A stretch of DNA of 10,842 bases from JAEUIT01 sp034439815 (GTDB lineage Bacteria; Planctomycetota; Phycisphaerae; Phycisphaerales; SM1A02): contig JAWXBD010000043.1 in NCBI GenBank assembly GCA_034439815.1, positions 1-10,842 on the forward strand, given 5' to 3'. Positions within the stretch are counted from its first letter, which is position 1. Each line of letters begins with the position of its first letter. A model generated the notes under the pieces. The model had not been told where the DNA came from. It was given only the letters and a program-made list of their open reading frames with translations, and made no database searches. The position numbers were made by a program, and so were the translations under genes. Positions 1 to 6,921 of the stretch are shown here, piece by piece.

Positions 1-116
1 AGCCGGCACCGCGCCCTCGAAGGGACAGGCCAGAGACAAGCCCCGGTCCGAGAAGAGATTTCGGCACGCGCGGGGGGAGATGTGTAGAGAAATCACCCGA
101 GAGGAACGGATCGCCG

Positions 117-133
117 GGGAGAACACCTCTCCC
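117..133 (-). terminator. weak hairpin downstream of the YihY-type gene
   Basis: A 6-bp perfect stem (GGGAGA, 117-122, with TCTCCC, 128-133) closes a 5-nt loop 12 bp beyond the stop codon of the minus-strand gene that ends at 145. No T-run follows on the minus strand, so a Rho-independent terminator is only a possibility. Bases 1-144 otherwise show no gene I can support. Confidence 0.22.
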
Positions 134-144
134 GCCACGCTACG

Positions 145-1617
145 TCACAGAGCCAGCGGCTGGCCCGACTTGGCGCTGCCTTCGGTCGGCTCGATCGCAA
201 GTGTGGCAAGCGTCATGCCTTCGAGCGCGTCGCGCTGCATCTCTCGCAGGCGCTGGGTCAGTGCCTTGGCGCCGGCGACGTCGTCCGGCACGGCGCCAGG
301 GCCATCGCCGAGGCGATCGACGCTTCCCCACGCCAGTTTGAAGACATCCGTCACGAGGATCAAGTCGGCAGGTTTGGCCAACGTCAACTCGTCGGTGCCA
401 TCGATTCGCCGCACGAATCCCGCCTCCTCCAGCCGGTCAATCAGTGCCATTGTGGACAGGGGAGGAAGGCGTGACGCTCCGCTCAGTTCCGCGAAGCTCG
501 TGGTTTCCCCGTTCCGGAATCGATGGGAGATCACGCTCATGCTGCGGATGAATGATTCGGAGTCGGCGACCTGGAGCGTGGGTGCATCCCGCTCGCGACG
601 GCGGATCGCCTGCAGCAGCGCCGCAACTTCCGCACCGAAGAGGATGGCGAGCCACATCAGGTACACCCAGAACATGAAGAGCGGAATGGCGCCGAGCGAG
701 CCGTAGAGCACGCTCATGCTGAACGCGTTCTGAAGGTACAGGCCCAGCGAGCGTTTGCCGATCTCGAGCAGCACCGCGCTGACGAGGGCACCGATGACGG
801 CCGGGCGCCAGGCGACTCGCGTCGCGGGGATCGTGACGTACGCGACCCACATTGCCGCCCAGAAGATCGCGAGCGACAGCATTAGCCGGCCCAGCGCCGC
901 CAGCCACGCCCAGCTGTCGACCGACGCGGTCATGGCGGCGACCCAATTGAGGAGCAGCGGCGCGAGGCTCAGCACGAGCGGCGCCACGGTCAGAAGGAAC
1001 CAGTACACGAGCAGGCGCCGCACCCAGCCGCGGCCGTACTCGCACCGGAAGATGGTGTTGAACGCTTCCTCGATAGTGATCAGCACCCAGATCGCCGACA
1101 TCAGCACGAGGACGAACCCGGTCCATCCAAGCGCTGTGACGCTCTGGTTCGCAGCGTGGTCGACGAGCTTCCCGAGCCAGTCGTCCAGTCCGACTGACGC
1201 CGCCACACCGAACGGTGGCAACTGTGCGTCAGCTTCGTCGCCGGTCGTCGTCACGGGCATCTGCACGTTCGACAATCCGACGCTGTCAAACAGCGAACTC
1301 ATGGTCGATGCGAATTCGTTTCCCAGCATCGCCTTCGCGGCGAGCGTGACGACAACGAGGACCGGGACGAGTCCAAAGAGTGTGCGGAAGGCAAGCGTCG
1401 CTGCGATCTGCGGCGCGCGGTCTTCGCGCAGGTGACGAATGCAGAATGTGGCGATCTCGGCTAGCTCGCCCATGGAGAAACGGCCGATGCTCATGTGCCG
1501 CAGCGGCGCCAGCCACTCGAGCAGCCAGCCGTCGGCGCCGTGCGTGCGTCGCACGAGCTGGCGGTATCGCTCGTGACTCAGCTGGCGGCTCTGGCGATTG
1601 GAGGAGGAGGCTGTCAT
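145..1617 (-). CDS. YihY/BrkB-family inner-membrane protein with C-terminal winged-helix-like extension
   Basis: A 490-residue integral membrane protein of the YihY/virulence factor BrkB family (often listed as UPF0761, formerly mis-called ribonuclease BN). Its transport or envelope role is not settled. Hydrophobic segments lie near residues 72-95, 163-185, 200-222, 237-262, 272-290 and 303-337. The family signature YGSLGAIPLFMFWVYLMW (305-322) followed by GAEV (328-331) is clear, and the stretch around RAPQIAATLAFRTLFGLVP (67-85) is the usual first-helix motif. Residues about 355-430 (SVISHRF... PPLSTMALIDRLEEAGFV) look like the winged-helix-type C-terminal domain seen in some family members. 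About 60 hydrophilic residues follow. The start at 1617 overlaps the stop of the upstream gene as ATGA, and no Shine-Dalgarno sequence is visible, so translational coupling is likely. The gene is intact. Family assignment is firm; function is not. Confidence 0.93.
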   Translation of the reverse strand: MTASSSNRQSRQLSHERYRQLVRRTHGADGWLLEWLAPLRHMSIGRFSMGELAEIATFCIRHLREDRAPQIAATLAFRTLFGLVPVLVVVTLAAKAMLGNEFASTMSSLFDSVGLSNVQMPVTTTGDEADAQLPPFGVAASVGLDDWLGKLVDHAANQSVTALGWTGFVLVLMSAIWVLITIEEAFNTIFRCEYGRGWVRRLLVYWFLLTVAPLVLSLAPLLLNWVAAMTASVDSWAWLAALGRLMLSLAIFWAAMWVAYVTIPATRVAWRPAVIGALVSAVLLEIGKRSLGLYLQNAFSMSVLYGSLGAIPLFMFWVYLMWLAILFGAEVAALLQAIRRRERDAPTLQVADSESFIRSMSVISHRFRNGETTSFAELSGASRLPPLSTMALIDRLEEAGFVRRIDGTDELTLAKPADLILVTDVFKLAWGSVDRLGDGPGAVPDDVAGAKALTQRLREMQRDALEGMTLATLAIEPTEGSAKSGQPLAL

Positions 1618-3998
1618 TGGCGAGGAGGCTGAGCCGTCGGTGCCACACGATCGATGTCAGCGGGCGCGTCGATGAAGAGCCCGTTGAGCGTGCTGCGGGC
1701 AGGTGTGTTCGAATTGACCGTGCCGAGCTTCATCGTCGTGTTTAATGGTCGCCCTGTCGAAAAGTGATCGCGTTGACCTCCGAGGTCGAGCAGCAGGCTC
1801 CAAGAGTAGGTGCCGCCAATCGGCGCGGGCCGGTCGAAGTGATACTCATTCGGTCCAGAGTGGCCCTGTGCCGCAACGTCTTCTCCACCAGGCGCGGCCA
1901 CATAACGATCTTCGCCCTGCAGATCGATCAGCAGTGCGACGGCTTGCTGCGCTGCCGCGCCCTGCGCCAGGACGTCAGCTTGATACGAATCGTTGCCGGA
2001 CGCATCGAGGAGAAGCCCTACGGACTGATCCCATGCAGCGCCCTGATTCGCACCGGTCATGCCGACGTACGTGTCGTCGCCACCGCCATCGATGAGGGCG
2101 CCGGCGGCCTGATGCGCCCCCCAGCCTTGACCGTAACGGTTGCCCCAGTAGCGGTCGTTGCCAGCGTCATCGACCAGCAGTCCAAGCGCGAAGAAGTATC
2201 CGCCGCCCTGCGCGAATTCGCCCGCGCGGTATCGATCGTCCCCGGCGAGATCGGCGAGGAGACCGATCCCGCCTGCGGCCGTTCGGCGAATGCCGACGCC
2301 CACTCCCTGGCTGAAGCTCGCACACACTGCGGGCGTTCCGTAATGCGACGGCTGCGAGCCTTCTGCGTCGTAGAGGTCATTGCCAGCGACATCGATGAGA
2401 CCGCCGAAGCCGCGCGGTCCACCGCATCCTTGACTGAGATACTCGCTCCGCACGCTGTCGTGGCCGCTCATGTCGATCACGATGCCGGCACCCCAGCACG
2501 CCGCGCCGAAGGTCCAGTCCGTGCCTTCGTACACATCGTTGCCCGCGCGATCGATCAGCAGTCCGACACCGAAGCATGCGCTGCCGCCGTGCAATGATGT
2601 TCCGATGTACCGGTCGTTTCCTGCACGATCGTCGATGAGGAACAGCCCGCACACGCCGCTCGCCATCCCTTGCTGCGCGCCGCCCTCGTATCGATCGTCT
2701 CCGGCCAAATCGATGATCGCGCGCATGCCGAGCGCGAGATCGGACATCGTGTACGTGTCGTCGCCGCCAACATCCAGCACAGCCGCGATCTTCGACATGT
2801 CGTAGCGATTCGGTCCAAGGCCGCCGACCACCGTCCATCCGACACCGGCCCTCAGTTCGGTCGACAGCACGTCGCCTTCCACGGCGCCGACGAGCTCCTC
2901 GCGCAGTGTCTCGACTTCACCGGCGGCGAGATCGGGCGCCAGCGCGAGGTCCACGTCGAGGTGCGCGATGGCGAGCACGAGCTGGTTCATGTCGATCTCA
3001 GCGCCACGGCGAACGACAGCCAGGCTTTTCCGCGCGCCATCGCCCTGCACGAGAAGTGATTCGCGCATGCCGCGCGCCACAGCCATCGCATCTCGTGCGA
3101 ACTCCGGATTGGCGTACACATCGCCAAGCGCTTCCTGCATCAGGAGCCGACCTTCGTTGAGCAGAAAGTCGAGAGCGAAAATCCCGCCCTGCGAATCGGG
3201 GACCGGCATGCTCCCGTGGCCATCGAACGCCGGCAGTTCTGCGTCAAGATGCTCCGCCGCGAGCATGGCAGCGCAGCGAAAGGGACGTTGCACTGCCAGC
3301 GTCCGCGCCGGTGCCGCGCTTGCTGCCGCGATCGCCGGGAGCATGAGCGGCTGTTCAAGCGCGGCGGTCACCCGCGCGAGCCGCCGCGCGTCGGGCTGTG
3401 CTGCGGACATCGCACGTTGCGCCTGCTGCATGCGCTCGAGCGCGGCACGAGCCTCCGGTTCGGCGGCGAGCGCGGACTCGAGCGGTGCGTACTTCTGCGC
3501 TGCATCTGGCAGCGGCCACGGATGAGCCGGCAAGACCGGCTGATTCCAGGTGCCTGTCCACGCTGCGGCGTCATCGAGTGTCACCGTGAGGGTTTCCAGC
3601 GCTTCGGCGTGGGCGGCGACCGTCGGAAAATTCGGACCGCGTTGCAGCGCCCGGCGGAACACGAGTTCGATCGACGCTCCTGGTGCTTTCTTGGCGAGGG
3701 CGGCGGCGAGACTCGCGCTGCTCGCGGGAACGCCATCGACCGTCACAAGGAGATCCGGCCGCGCGAGCGTCGGCGACTCGATGCCGCGGCCAAGGAGCGG
3801 ACCGGGCTCAATCCACGAGACGACGCAGCCGACGTGCGCGATATCGCGCACCAAGAGTCCCAAATGAGATCCGCGCTGTGCCGGCGAAGCGCGAGCAGGG
3901 TCATCGGCGGCAGCGCGGGAAAGGACCGTGAACGGCGTGAGAAGTGCGAGAAGCGCAATGACGCAGAGAGAAAGGGGGGCAGCACGCACGGCGGGCAT
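1614..3998 (-). CDS. exported PDZ-domain protein with twelve GNDxY-type repeats (predicted beta-solenoid)
   Basis: A 794-residue protein I cannot name. Residues 1-31 form a signal peptide (basic start, LCVIALLALLTPF core, AxA-like cleavage region near 29-31). Residues about 43-117 resemble a PDZ domain (GSHLGLLVRDI... DLLVTVDGVPASS... PGASIELVFRR). A helical, Ala/Leu-rich part follows (about 160-400). Residues 406-746 hold twelve copies of a motif like LLxDxAGNDRY, mostly 26-28 residues apart, many followed by a QG or FG pair. Aligned Asp/Asn pairs and hydrophobic strands suggest a beta-solenoid, perhaps cation-binding like RTX repeats, but the RTX nonapeptide GGxGxDxLx is absent. A GAGGAG ribosome site lies 9 nt before the ATG at 3998. 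It overlaps the YihY-type gene by 4 nt, implying a shared transcript and an envelope role. Probably periplasmic or surface-located. No catalytic motif is recognised. Confidence 0.85.
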   Translation of the reverse strand: MPAVRAAPLSLCVIALLALLTPFTVLSRAAADDPARASPAQRGSHLGLLVRDIAHVGCVVSWIEPGPLLGRGIESPTLARPDLLVTVDGVPASSASLAAALAKKAPGASIELVFRRALQRGPNFPTVAAHAEALETLTVTLDDAAAWTGTWNQPVLPAHPWPLPDAAQKYAPLESALAAEPEARAALERMQQAQRAMSAAQPDARRLARVTAALEQPLMLPAIAAASAAPARTLAVQRPFRCAAMLAAEHLDAELPAFDGHGSMPVPDSQGGIFALDFLLNEGRLLMQEALGDVYANPEFARDAMAVARGMRESLLVQGDGARKSLAVVRRGAEIDMNQLVLAIAHLDVDLALAPDLAAGEVETLREELVGAVEGDVLSTELRAGVGWTVVGGLGPNRYDMSKIAAVLDVGGDDTYTMSDLALGMRAIIDLAGDDRYEGGAQQGMASGVCGLFLIDDRAGNDRYIGTSLHGGSACFGVGLLIDRAGNDVYEGTDWTFGAACWGAGIVIDMSGHDSVRSEYLSQGCGGPRGFGGLIDVAGNDLYDAEGSQPSHYGTPAVCASFSQGVGVGIRRTAAGGIGLLADLAGDDRYRAGEFAQGGGYFFALGLLVDDAGNDRYWGNRYGQGWGAHQAAGALIDGGGDDTYVGMTGANQGAAWDQSVGLLLDASGNDSYQADVLAQGAAAQQAVALLIDLQGEDRYVAAPGGEDVAAQGHSGPNEYHFDRPAPIGGTYSWSLLLDLGGQRDHFSTGRPLNTTMKLGTVNSNTPARSTLNGLFIDAPADIDRVAPTAQPPRQ
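1761..2792 (-). repeat. array of twelve ~27-codon repeats encoding the GNDxY motif
   Basis: The repeats are visible in the protein at residues 406-416, 427-437, 454-464, 480-490, 506-516, 533-543, 580-590, 607-617, 634-644, 662-672, 689-699 and 735-746. Consensus: two aliphatic residues, one residue, Asp, two residues, Gly, Asn/Asp, Asp, one residue, Tyr. Spacing is 21, 27, 26, 26, 27, 47, 27, 27, 28, 27 and 46 residues; the two long intervals are single insertions of about 20 residues (before repeats 7 and 12). Repeat 5 (HDSV) and repeat 12 (QRDHF) are degenerate. The copies are diverged at DNA level, so this is an old protein repeat rather than a recent tandem duplication. Confidence 0.85.
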
Positions 3999-4032
3999 CC
4001 TACTCGTCTCCTCGCCGATCCATCGCGTCCTC

Positions 4033-4038
4033 TACAAT
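4033..4038 (+). promoter_or_regulatory. candidate -10 box of a near-leaderless promoter for the pseudouridine synthase gene
   Basis: TACAAT, one base from the sigma-70 consensus TATAAT, lies 9 nt before the ATG at 4048 in the 49-bp gap between divergent genes. Transcription starting about 7 nt downstream would leave only a few untranslated bases. The only Shine-Dalgarno-like sequence is a weak GAAG (4039-4042). I see no convincing -35 box 17 bp upstream (CCTCGC). Confidence 0.4.
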
Positions 4039-4047
4039 GAAGCCCAT

Positions 4048-5088
4048 ATGGCGATCCGGTCCAGTTCATCTCGCAGGCGCGGTCATTCATTTACGCTCGA
4101 TACCCGTGGTCCGCGCCTGCAGCGCATTCTCGCGGACGCCGGATACGGTTCGCGCCGCGCGTGCGAAGAGCTGATTGAATCGGGTGTCGTCCGCGTCAAT
4201 GGCGAGTTCGTCGAGACGCTTCCCGCGTGGGTCAACCCCGATGAAGACCGCATTGAGATCAGCGGGAAGCCGCTGCGTCGCCCCGAGCGCCATGTCTACA
4301 TCCTCTTGTTCAAGCCGCGCGGTGTCGTGAGCACCAACTCCGATCCCGAAGGGCGTCCCCGCGCGATCGATCTCGTCAAACATCCGCAAAAGCCGCGACT
4401 GTTTCCGGTGGGTCGGCTCGACCTCGACTCGAGCGGCCTGCTGTTTCTGACGAACGATGGCGAGCTCGCCAATCGCCTCACGCATCCCCGCTACGAAGTC
4501 CACAAGGGATACGAAGTGACGGTCGGTGGTTCGCTGACCGACGAGGAAGTTTCGAAACTCGAAGGCGGCCTGTTCCTGCATGATCGCGAAGGCGATGGCA
4601 AGCGCACGAGCGAGAGTCATCTCAAGATTCTGAAGCGTGATCGCGAGCGCACCAAGCTCTACATGGAACTGCGCGAAGGGCGCAATCGCCAGGTGCGCCG
4701 CATGCTGTTGCGCGTCGGCCACCCGGTGAAGAAGCTCCGGCGCGTGCGCATGGGTCCACTCGAATTGAAAGGCCTTGCCGTCGGCGAGTGGCGAGAGCTG
4801 ACGGCACGCGAACTTTCCATGCTGCGCAAGGCCGCGTTCGTTCCGAAGGGGCGCGGCACAGACAAGGGTGCGACGAAGATCGCCCTCAAGCCGGTGTCCA
4901 AGCCTGAATCCAAAGCGGCGGTCAAGAAAGTTCCGGTCAAACTCGGGGATCGCGCCGCGGACCGCATCGCCGACAAGTTCGCGCGCAAGTTCACCAGATC
5001 CGACACCAGATCCGACAAGAGCGCTGCCGCCCGAACTCCGACCGCTGCGAAGCGTCGCGTGGAGCCTGTCGTCAAGAAGAGGAGATGA
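4048..5088 (+). CDS. RsuA/RluB-family rRNA pseudouridine synthase with basic C-terminal tail
   Basis: A cytoplasmic enzyme that isomerises a uridine in ribosomal RNA to pseudouridine. The 346-residue product (from the ATG at 4048) has an S4 RNA-binding domain at about 22-68 (RLQRILADAGYGSRRACEEL... GVVRVNG) and a catalytic domain at about 82-250. The motif GRLDLDSSGLLFLTNDG (122-138) carries the catalytic Asp125, and EGRNRQVRRM (210-219) is the usual C-terminal motif. These features fit the RsuA/RluB/RluE/RluF branch, closest by pattern to RluB (23S rRNA). Which uridine is modified cannot be told from this. Residues about 265-346 form a Lys/Arg/Ala/Ser-rich, low-complexity tail, probably disordered and RNA-contacting. 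An open frame reaches back to 3928, but that part antisenses the neighbouring signal peptide, and homology begins only after 4048. It leads the compact run with the next two genes. Confidence 0.93.
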   Translation: MAIRSSSSRRRGHSFTLDTRGPRLQRILADAGYGSRRACEELIESGVVRVNGEFVETLPAWVNPDEDRIEISGKPLRRPERHVYILLFKPRGVVSTNSDPEGRPRAIDLVKHPQKPRLFPVGRLDLDSSGLLFLTNDGELANRLTHPRYEVHKGYEVTVGGSLTDEEVSKLEGGLFLHDREGDGKRTSESHLKILKRDRERTKLYMELREGRNRQVRRMLLRVGHPVKKLRRVRMGPLELKGLAVGEWRELTARELSMLRKAAFVPKGRGTDKGATKIALKPVSKPESKAAVKKVPVKLGDRAADRIADKFARKFTRSDTRSDKSAAARTPTAAKRRVEPVVKKRR

Positions 5089-5097
5089 AACCGCCCA

Positions 5098-5355
5098 ATG
5101 CCGCTCTATGAATACAAGTCAGAGTCTGACGGCGAAGTCCTGACACTGCTGCGGCCGATGCGCGACGCGGATGCTCCGGTGGACGATCCGCTCGGCCAAG
5201 GGCGCCAGTTTGTGCGCATGCACTCCACCTTTGCAACCGCTGGCGGCGCTGCGGCCGGCTCTTCAGCGGGGGGTGCTTCGATGGGGGGTCCGTCGGGAGC
5301 GGGCGGATGCTGTCCCTGCGGCAAGGCGTCACATCACTGCGGTCGAGCCAACTGA
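5098..5355 (+). CDS. small FmdB-like zinc-ribbon family protein with first knuckle lost
   Basis: An 85-residue protein beginning MPLYEYKSESDGEV. The opening matches the FmdB-type putative regulatory (zinc ribbon) family, whose members usually start MPxYEYxCxxCG; here the two knuckle cysteines are Ser8 and Asp11. A Gly/Ala/Ser-rich linker (about 48-69) leads to a Cys-rich end, CCPCGKASHHCG, so the remaining cysteines (and two His) are all C-terminal. It may bind metal there, or not at all. The gene lies 9 bp after the pseudouridine synthase stop; an AAGAGGAG ribosome site (5077-5084) sits within the end of that gene, 13 nt from the ATG, a slightly long spacing. Function is unknown. The alternative is an unrelated lineage-specific small protein that shares only the N-terminal signature. 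Confidence 0.72.
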   Translation: MPLYEYKSESDGEVLTLLRPMRDADAPVDDPLGQGRQFVRMHSTFATAGGAAAGSSAGGASMGGPSGAGGCCPCGKASHHCGRAN

Positions 5356-5382
5356 CGGATCTTTGCAAAGGACAGTTCTCAT

Positions 5383-6138
5383 TTGATTCTTCATGGTGTC
5401 GACTTCTCTGGCGCTGAATCGGGCGGCGCGACGAAGATCCGAGTCGTTGAGCGCAACACACGCGATCGGTCGGCGCCGATCGTGTTTGTCAGCCGCGTCG
5501 ATCGCAAGGGATTGCTTCGGAGTATTCGTGAGAGCGTCGGCGACAATCGCGAGCACCTGTGGCGGATCGATGCGCCGTTTTCGCTGCCGATTGAGACGCT
5601 CGACGAACTGTCGATTGCGCACGACTGGCTGACGATGGCGAAGTGGATGCGGGACTTCGGTTCGCCGCGCGGCTGGCGGCACGATGTGCGCGCGGTGACG
5701 CGCAAGGAGCCGAAGCGCGTCTGTGACCGAGAAGAGCGCACGCCGATGGCACCGATGAATCTGCGCGTGTTCAAGCAGACATGGACGCTGATCTGTGAAG
5801 TACTGCTGCCGCTCGCTGAAGAGGGTGTGCGGATCGAACCGGTGGTGAATCGAAACGCCGATGCGAAGGTGATCGTCTGCGAAGGCTGTCCCGCATCGAT
5901 ACTGCAGCGATACGGATGGCCGTCGCGCGGCTACAAGGGCACGGGCGAGCCGCCGCGCGAGGCGCGGGCGATGATCGCATCGCGCCTGCGCTCGGTCGGT
6001 GTGATCATTCCGGACGCGATGGCTGAGAGCGCCGTTGCCGACGAAGAGGGCGATCTGCTCGATGCGATCGTGCTGACGACACCGCCGACGCACACCGTCG
6101 CGCCGCACCAGGCCGGCGTCGAGGCGTGGGTGTATTAG
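5383..6138 (+). CDS. DUF429-family protein, predicted RNase H-like fold
   Basis: A 251-residue protein of the DUF429 family, predicted to have an RNase H-like fold; its biochemical activity is not established. The diagnostic pieces are GVDFSGAE (5-12) with Asp7, WRIDAPFSLP (60-69) with Asp63, a VIVCEGCPAS segment (164-172) with Glu167 in place of the usual E-x-HP/YP-type motif, and EEGDLLDAIV (221-230) with Asp224 and Asp227. These acidic positions match the expected metal-binding set of the fold. The start is TTG at 5383, chosen because AAAGGA lies about 10 nt upstream and the conserved first strand begins at residue 5; the first in-frame ATG would remove it. It follows the FmdB-like gene by 27 bp in the same direction and is likely cotranscribed. 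The gene is intact. Confidence 0.82.
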   Translation: MILHGVDFSGAESGGATKIRVVERNTRDRSAPIVFVSRVDRKGLLRSIRESVGDNREHLWRIDAPFSLPIETLDELSIAHDWLTMAKWMRDFGSPRGWRHDVRAVTRKEPKRVCDREERTPMAPMNLRVFKQTWTLICEVLLPLAEEGVRIEPVVNRNADAKVIVCEGCPASILQRYGWPSRGYKGTGEPPREARAMIASRLRSVGVIIPDAMAESAVADEEGDLLDAIVLTTPPTHTVAPHQAGVEAWVY

Positions 6139-6153
6139 CTTTAGCGCTCCGTA

Positions 6154-6168
6154 CGGCCCTCCGGGCCG
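6154..6168 (+). terminator. short GC hairpin after the DUF429 gene
   Basis: A perfect 6-bp stem, CGGCCC (6154-6159) with GGGCCG (6163-6168), has a 3-nt loop 16 bp past the DUF429 stop codon. No T-run follows. Together with the stronger hairpin at 6192-6212 it could end the upstream operon, or be part of the repeat module. Confidence 0.3.
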
Positions 6169-6191
6169 ACACTCGCTCTGGCGCCGCGGGC

Positions 6192-6212
6192 GCGGCCGAG
6201 TGAATCGGCCGC
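6192..6212. repeat. 8-bp perfect hairpin between the operon and the sigma factor gene
   Basis: GCGGCCGA (6192-6199) pairs exactly with TCGGCCGC (6205-6212) over a 5-nt loop (GTGAA). It is a stable GC stem without a T-run, so it may be a terminator-like structure, a processing site or part of the surrounding repeat module. Confidence 0.45.
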
Positions 6213-6339
6213 TGCGGGTTGGGCTGTGGGGCGCGCGGGCTTTCTTTGGCGCTCTCCCTCCGGGAAAAACTCGGACCGAAAAACTCGTACCCAGACACGC
6301 GCGATCACCCTCCTGCCGTTTTGTGTTTGAAGCCGCCGC

Positions 6340-6921
6340 ATGCGAGAATCCCTCGCTCAGGCAGAACTTGGTCGTTTCAACGGCTGTGGAGGCGCACGCA
6401 GTGGGGCAACAGGTTTCCGAGGAGCACCCGATCTCCCCGCTCTACGTCGAGCTGCGCCGACTCGCGGCCGCGATGAGCGGCCCGATCACACGCTCCAGAC
6501 CACCGAGCTCGTGCACGAGGCGTACTTGCGTCTCGGGAACAGCCCTGTGCTGGTCGGAGCGTCACGCGGCTTCGTATTCGGAGTCGCGTCGAATGTGATT
6601 CGACATGTTCTCGTCGACCACGCCCGAAAGAAGAGCCAGGTCAAGCGCGGCGCAGGTTGGCGGAGAATCGCGCTCTCGGAGATCGAGGTCGTCGGCAGCG
6701 GTGCGCGGTCCGCAGACCTGCTGGACCTCGATGAGGCAATGACCGAGCTCGCCGTGGAGCATCCGCGTCGGTCGCAGGTAATCGAAATGCGCTACTTCGG
6801 CGGCCTGAGCAACGAGGAGATCGCCGAAGCGGTCGGCGTCTCGGTGCGGACGATCACCGAGGATTGGACGCTTGGTCGCGAGTGGCTGCATCGACGACTG
6901 TCGCGCGGAGCATCGAGATGA
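6340..6921 (+). CDS. planctomycete-type ECF sigma factor, N-terminus frameshifted
   Basis: An RNA polymerase sigma factor of the planctomycete ECF group (Sigma70_ECF-like). The open frame gives 193 residues, of which about 45 onwards are homologous: DERPDHTLQTTELVHEAYLR (45-64) and RHVLVDHARKK (88-98) form region 2, and VIEMRYFGGLSNEEIAEAVG (147-166) followed by SVRTITEDW (168-176) is the region 4 helix-turn-helix. The first 44 residues do not look like the family. The missing N-terminal block, GQQVSEEHPISPLY then VELRRLAAA, is in the +2-offset frame at 6404-6472, so a net loss of 3n+1 bases near 6470-6475 seems to have broken the gene. Family spacing would have 3-4 more residues there, so about 10 bases may be gone. 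The stop overlaps the kinase start as ATGA; such sigma-kinase pairs are common in planctomycetes. It may be a pseudogene, or be translated from an internal start without part of region 2. Confidence 0.78.
   Translation: MRESLAQAELGRFNGCGGARSGATGFRGAPDLPALRRAAPTRGRDERPDHTLQTTELVHEAYLRLGNSPVLVGASRGFVFGVASNVIRHVLVDHARKKSQVKRGAGWRRIALSEIEVVGSGARSADLLDLDEAMTELAVEHPRRSQVIEMRYFGGLSNEEIAEAVGVSVRTITEDWTLGREWLHRRLSRGASR

Larger units (their letters stand above)
6144..6287. repeat. intergenic module of two related imperfect repeats plus a short direct repeat
   Basis: The 201-bp gap 6139-6339 holds two related units sharing GCGCTC, then CCCTCCGGG, then ACTCG: 6144-6175 and 6249-6273, about 105 bp apart. 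Inside the second, the 10-mer GAAAAACTCG occurs twice (6264-6273 and 6278-6287) with a 14-bp period, 53 bp before the sigma factor open frame. The units could belong to a dispersed repeat family, and the direct repeat could be an operator; neither is proven. No protein-coding signal is visible here. Confidence 0.45.

Noticed and set aside
80..1435. Long plus-strand open frames opposite the YihY-type gene
   Set aside because: They mirror a strongly supported membrane protein, have Ser/Arg/Ala-rich text without domains, and are expected in GC-rich DNA.
1764..2597. A 277-codon plus-strand open frame opposite the GNDxY repeats
   Set aside because: Its repetitive look (recurring AxxIDxQ-type text) is the antisense image of the repeats in the real protein.
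3216..4040. Plus-strand open frame of 274 codons before the pseudouridine synthase
   Set aside because: Arg-rich, no domain, and antisense to the signal peptide and PDZ region of a supported gene.
3928..4047. Longer N-terminus for the pseudouridine synthase
   Set aside because: The extra 40 residues lie opposite the neighbouring signal peptide and show no similarity to the family; ATG at 4048 fits better.
4087..4722. Minus-strand open frame of 211 codons inside the pseudouridine synthase
   Set aside because: Shadow frame opposite conserved catalytic motifs.
5329..6108. Minus-strand open frame of 259 codons opposite the DUF429 gene
   Set aside because: His/Arg-rich composition and no domain; the plus-strand frame has the family motifs.
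6466..6480. Programmed -1 frameshift in the sigma factor
   Set aside because: No slippery heptamer of the X-XXY-YYZ type and no obvious downstream stimulator; a deletion better fits the missing residues.
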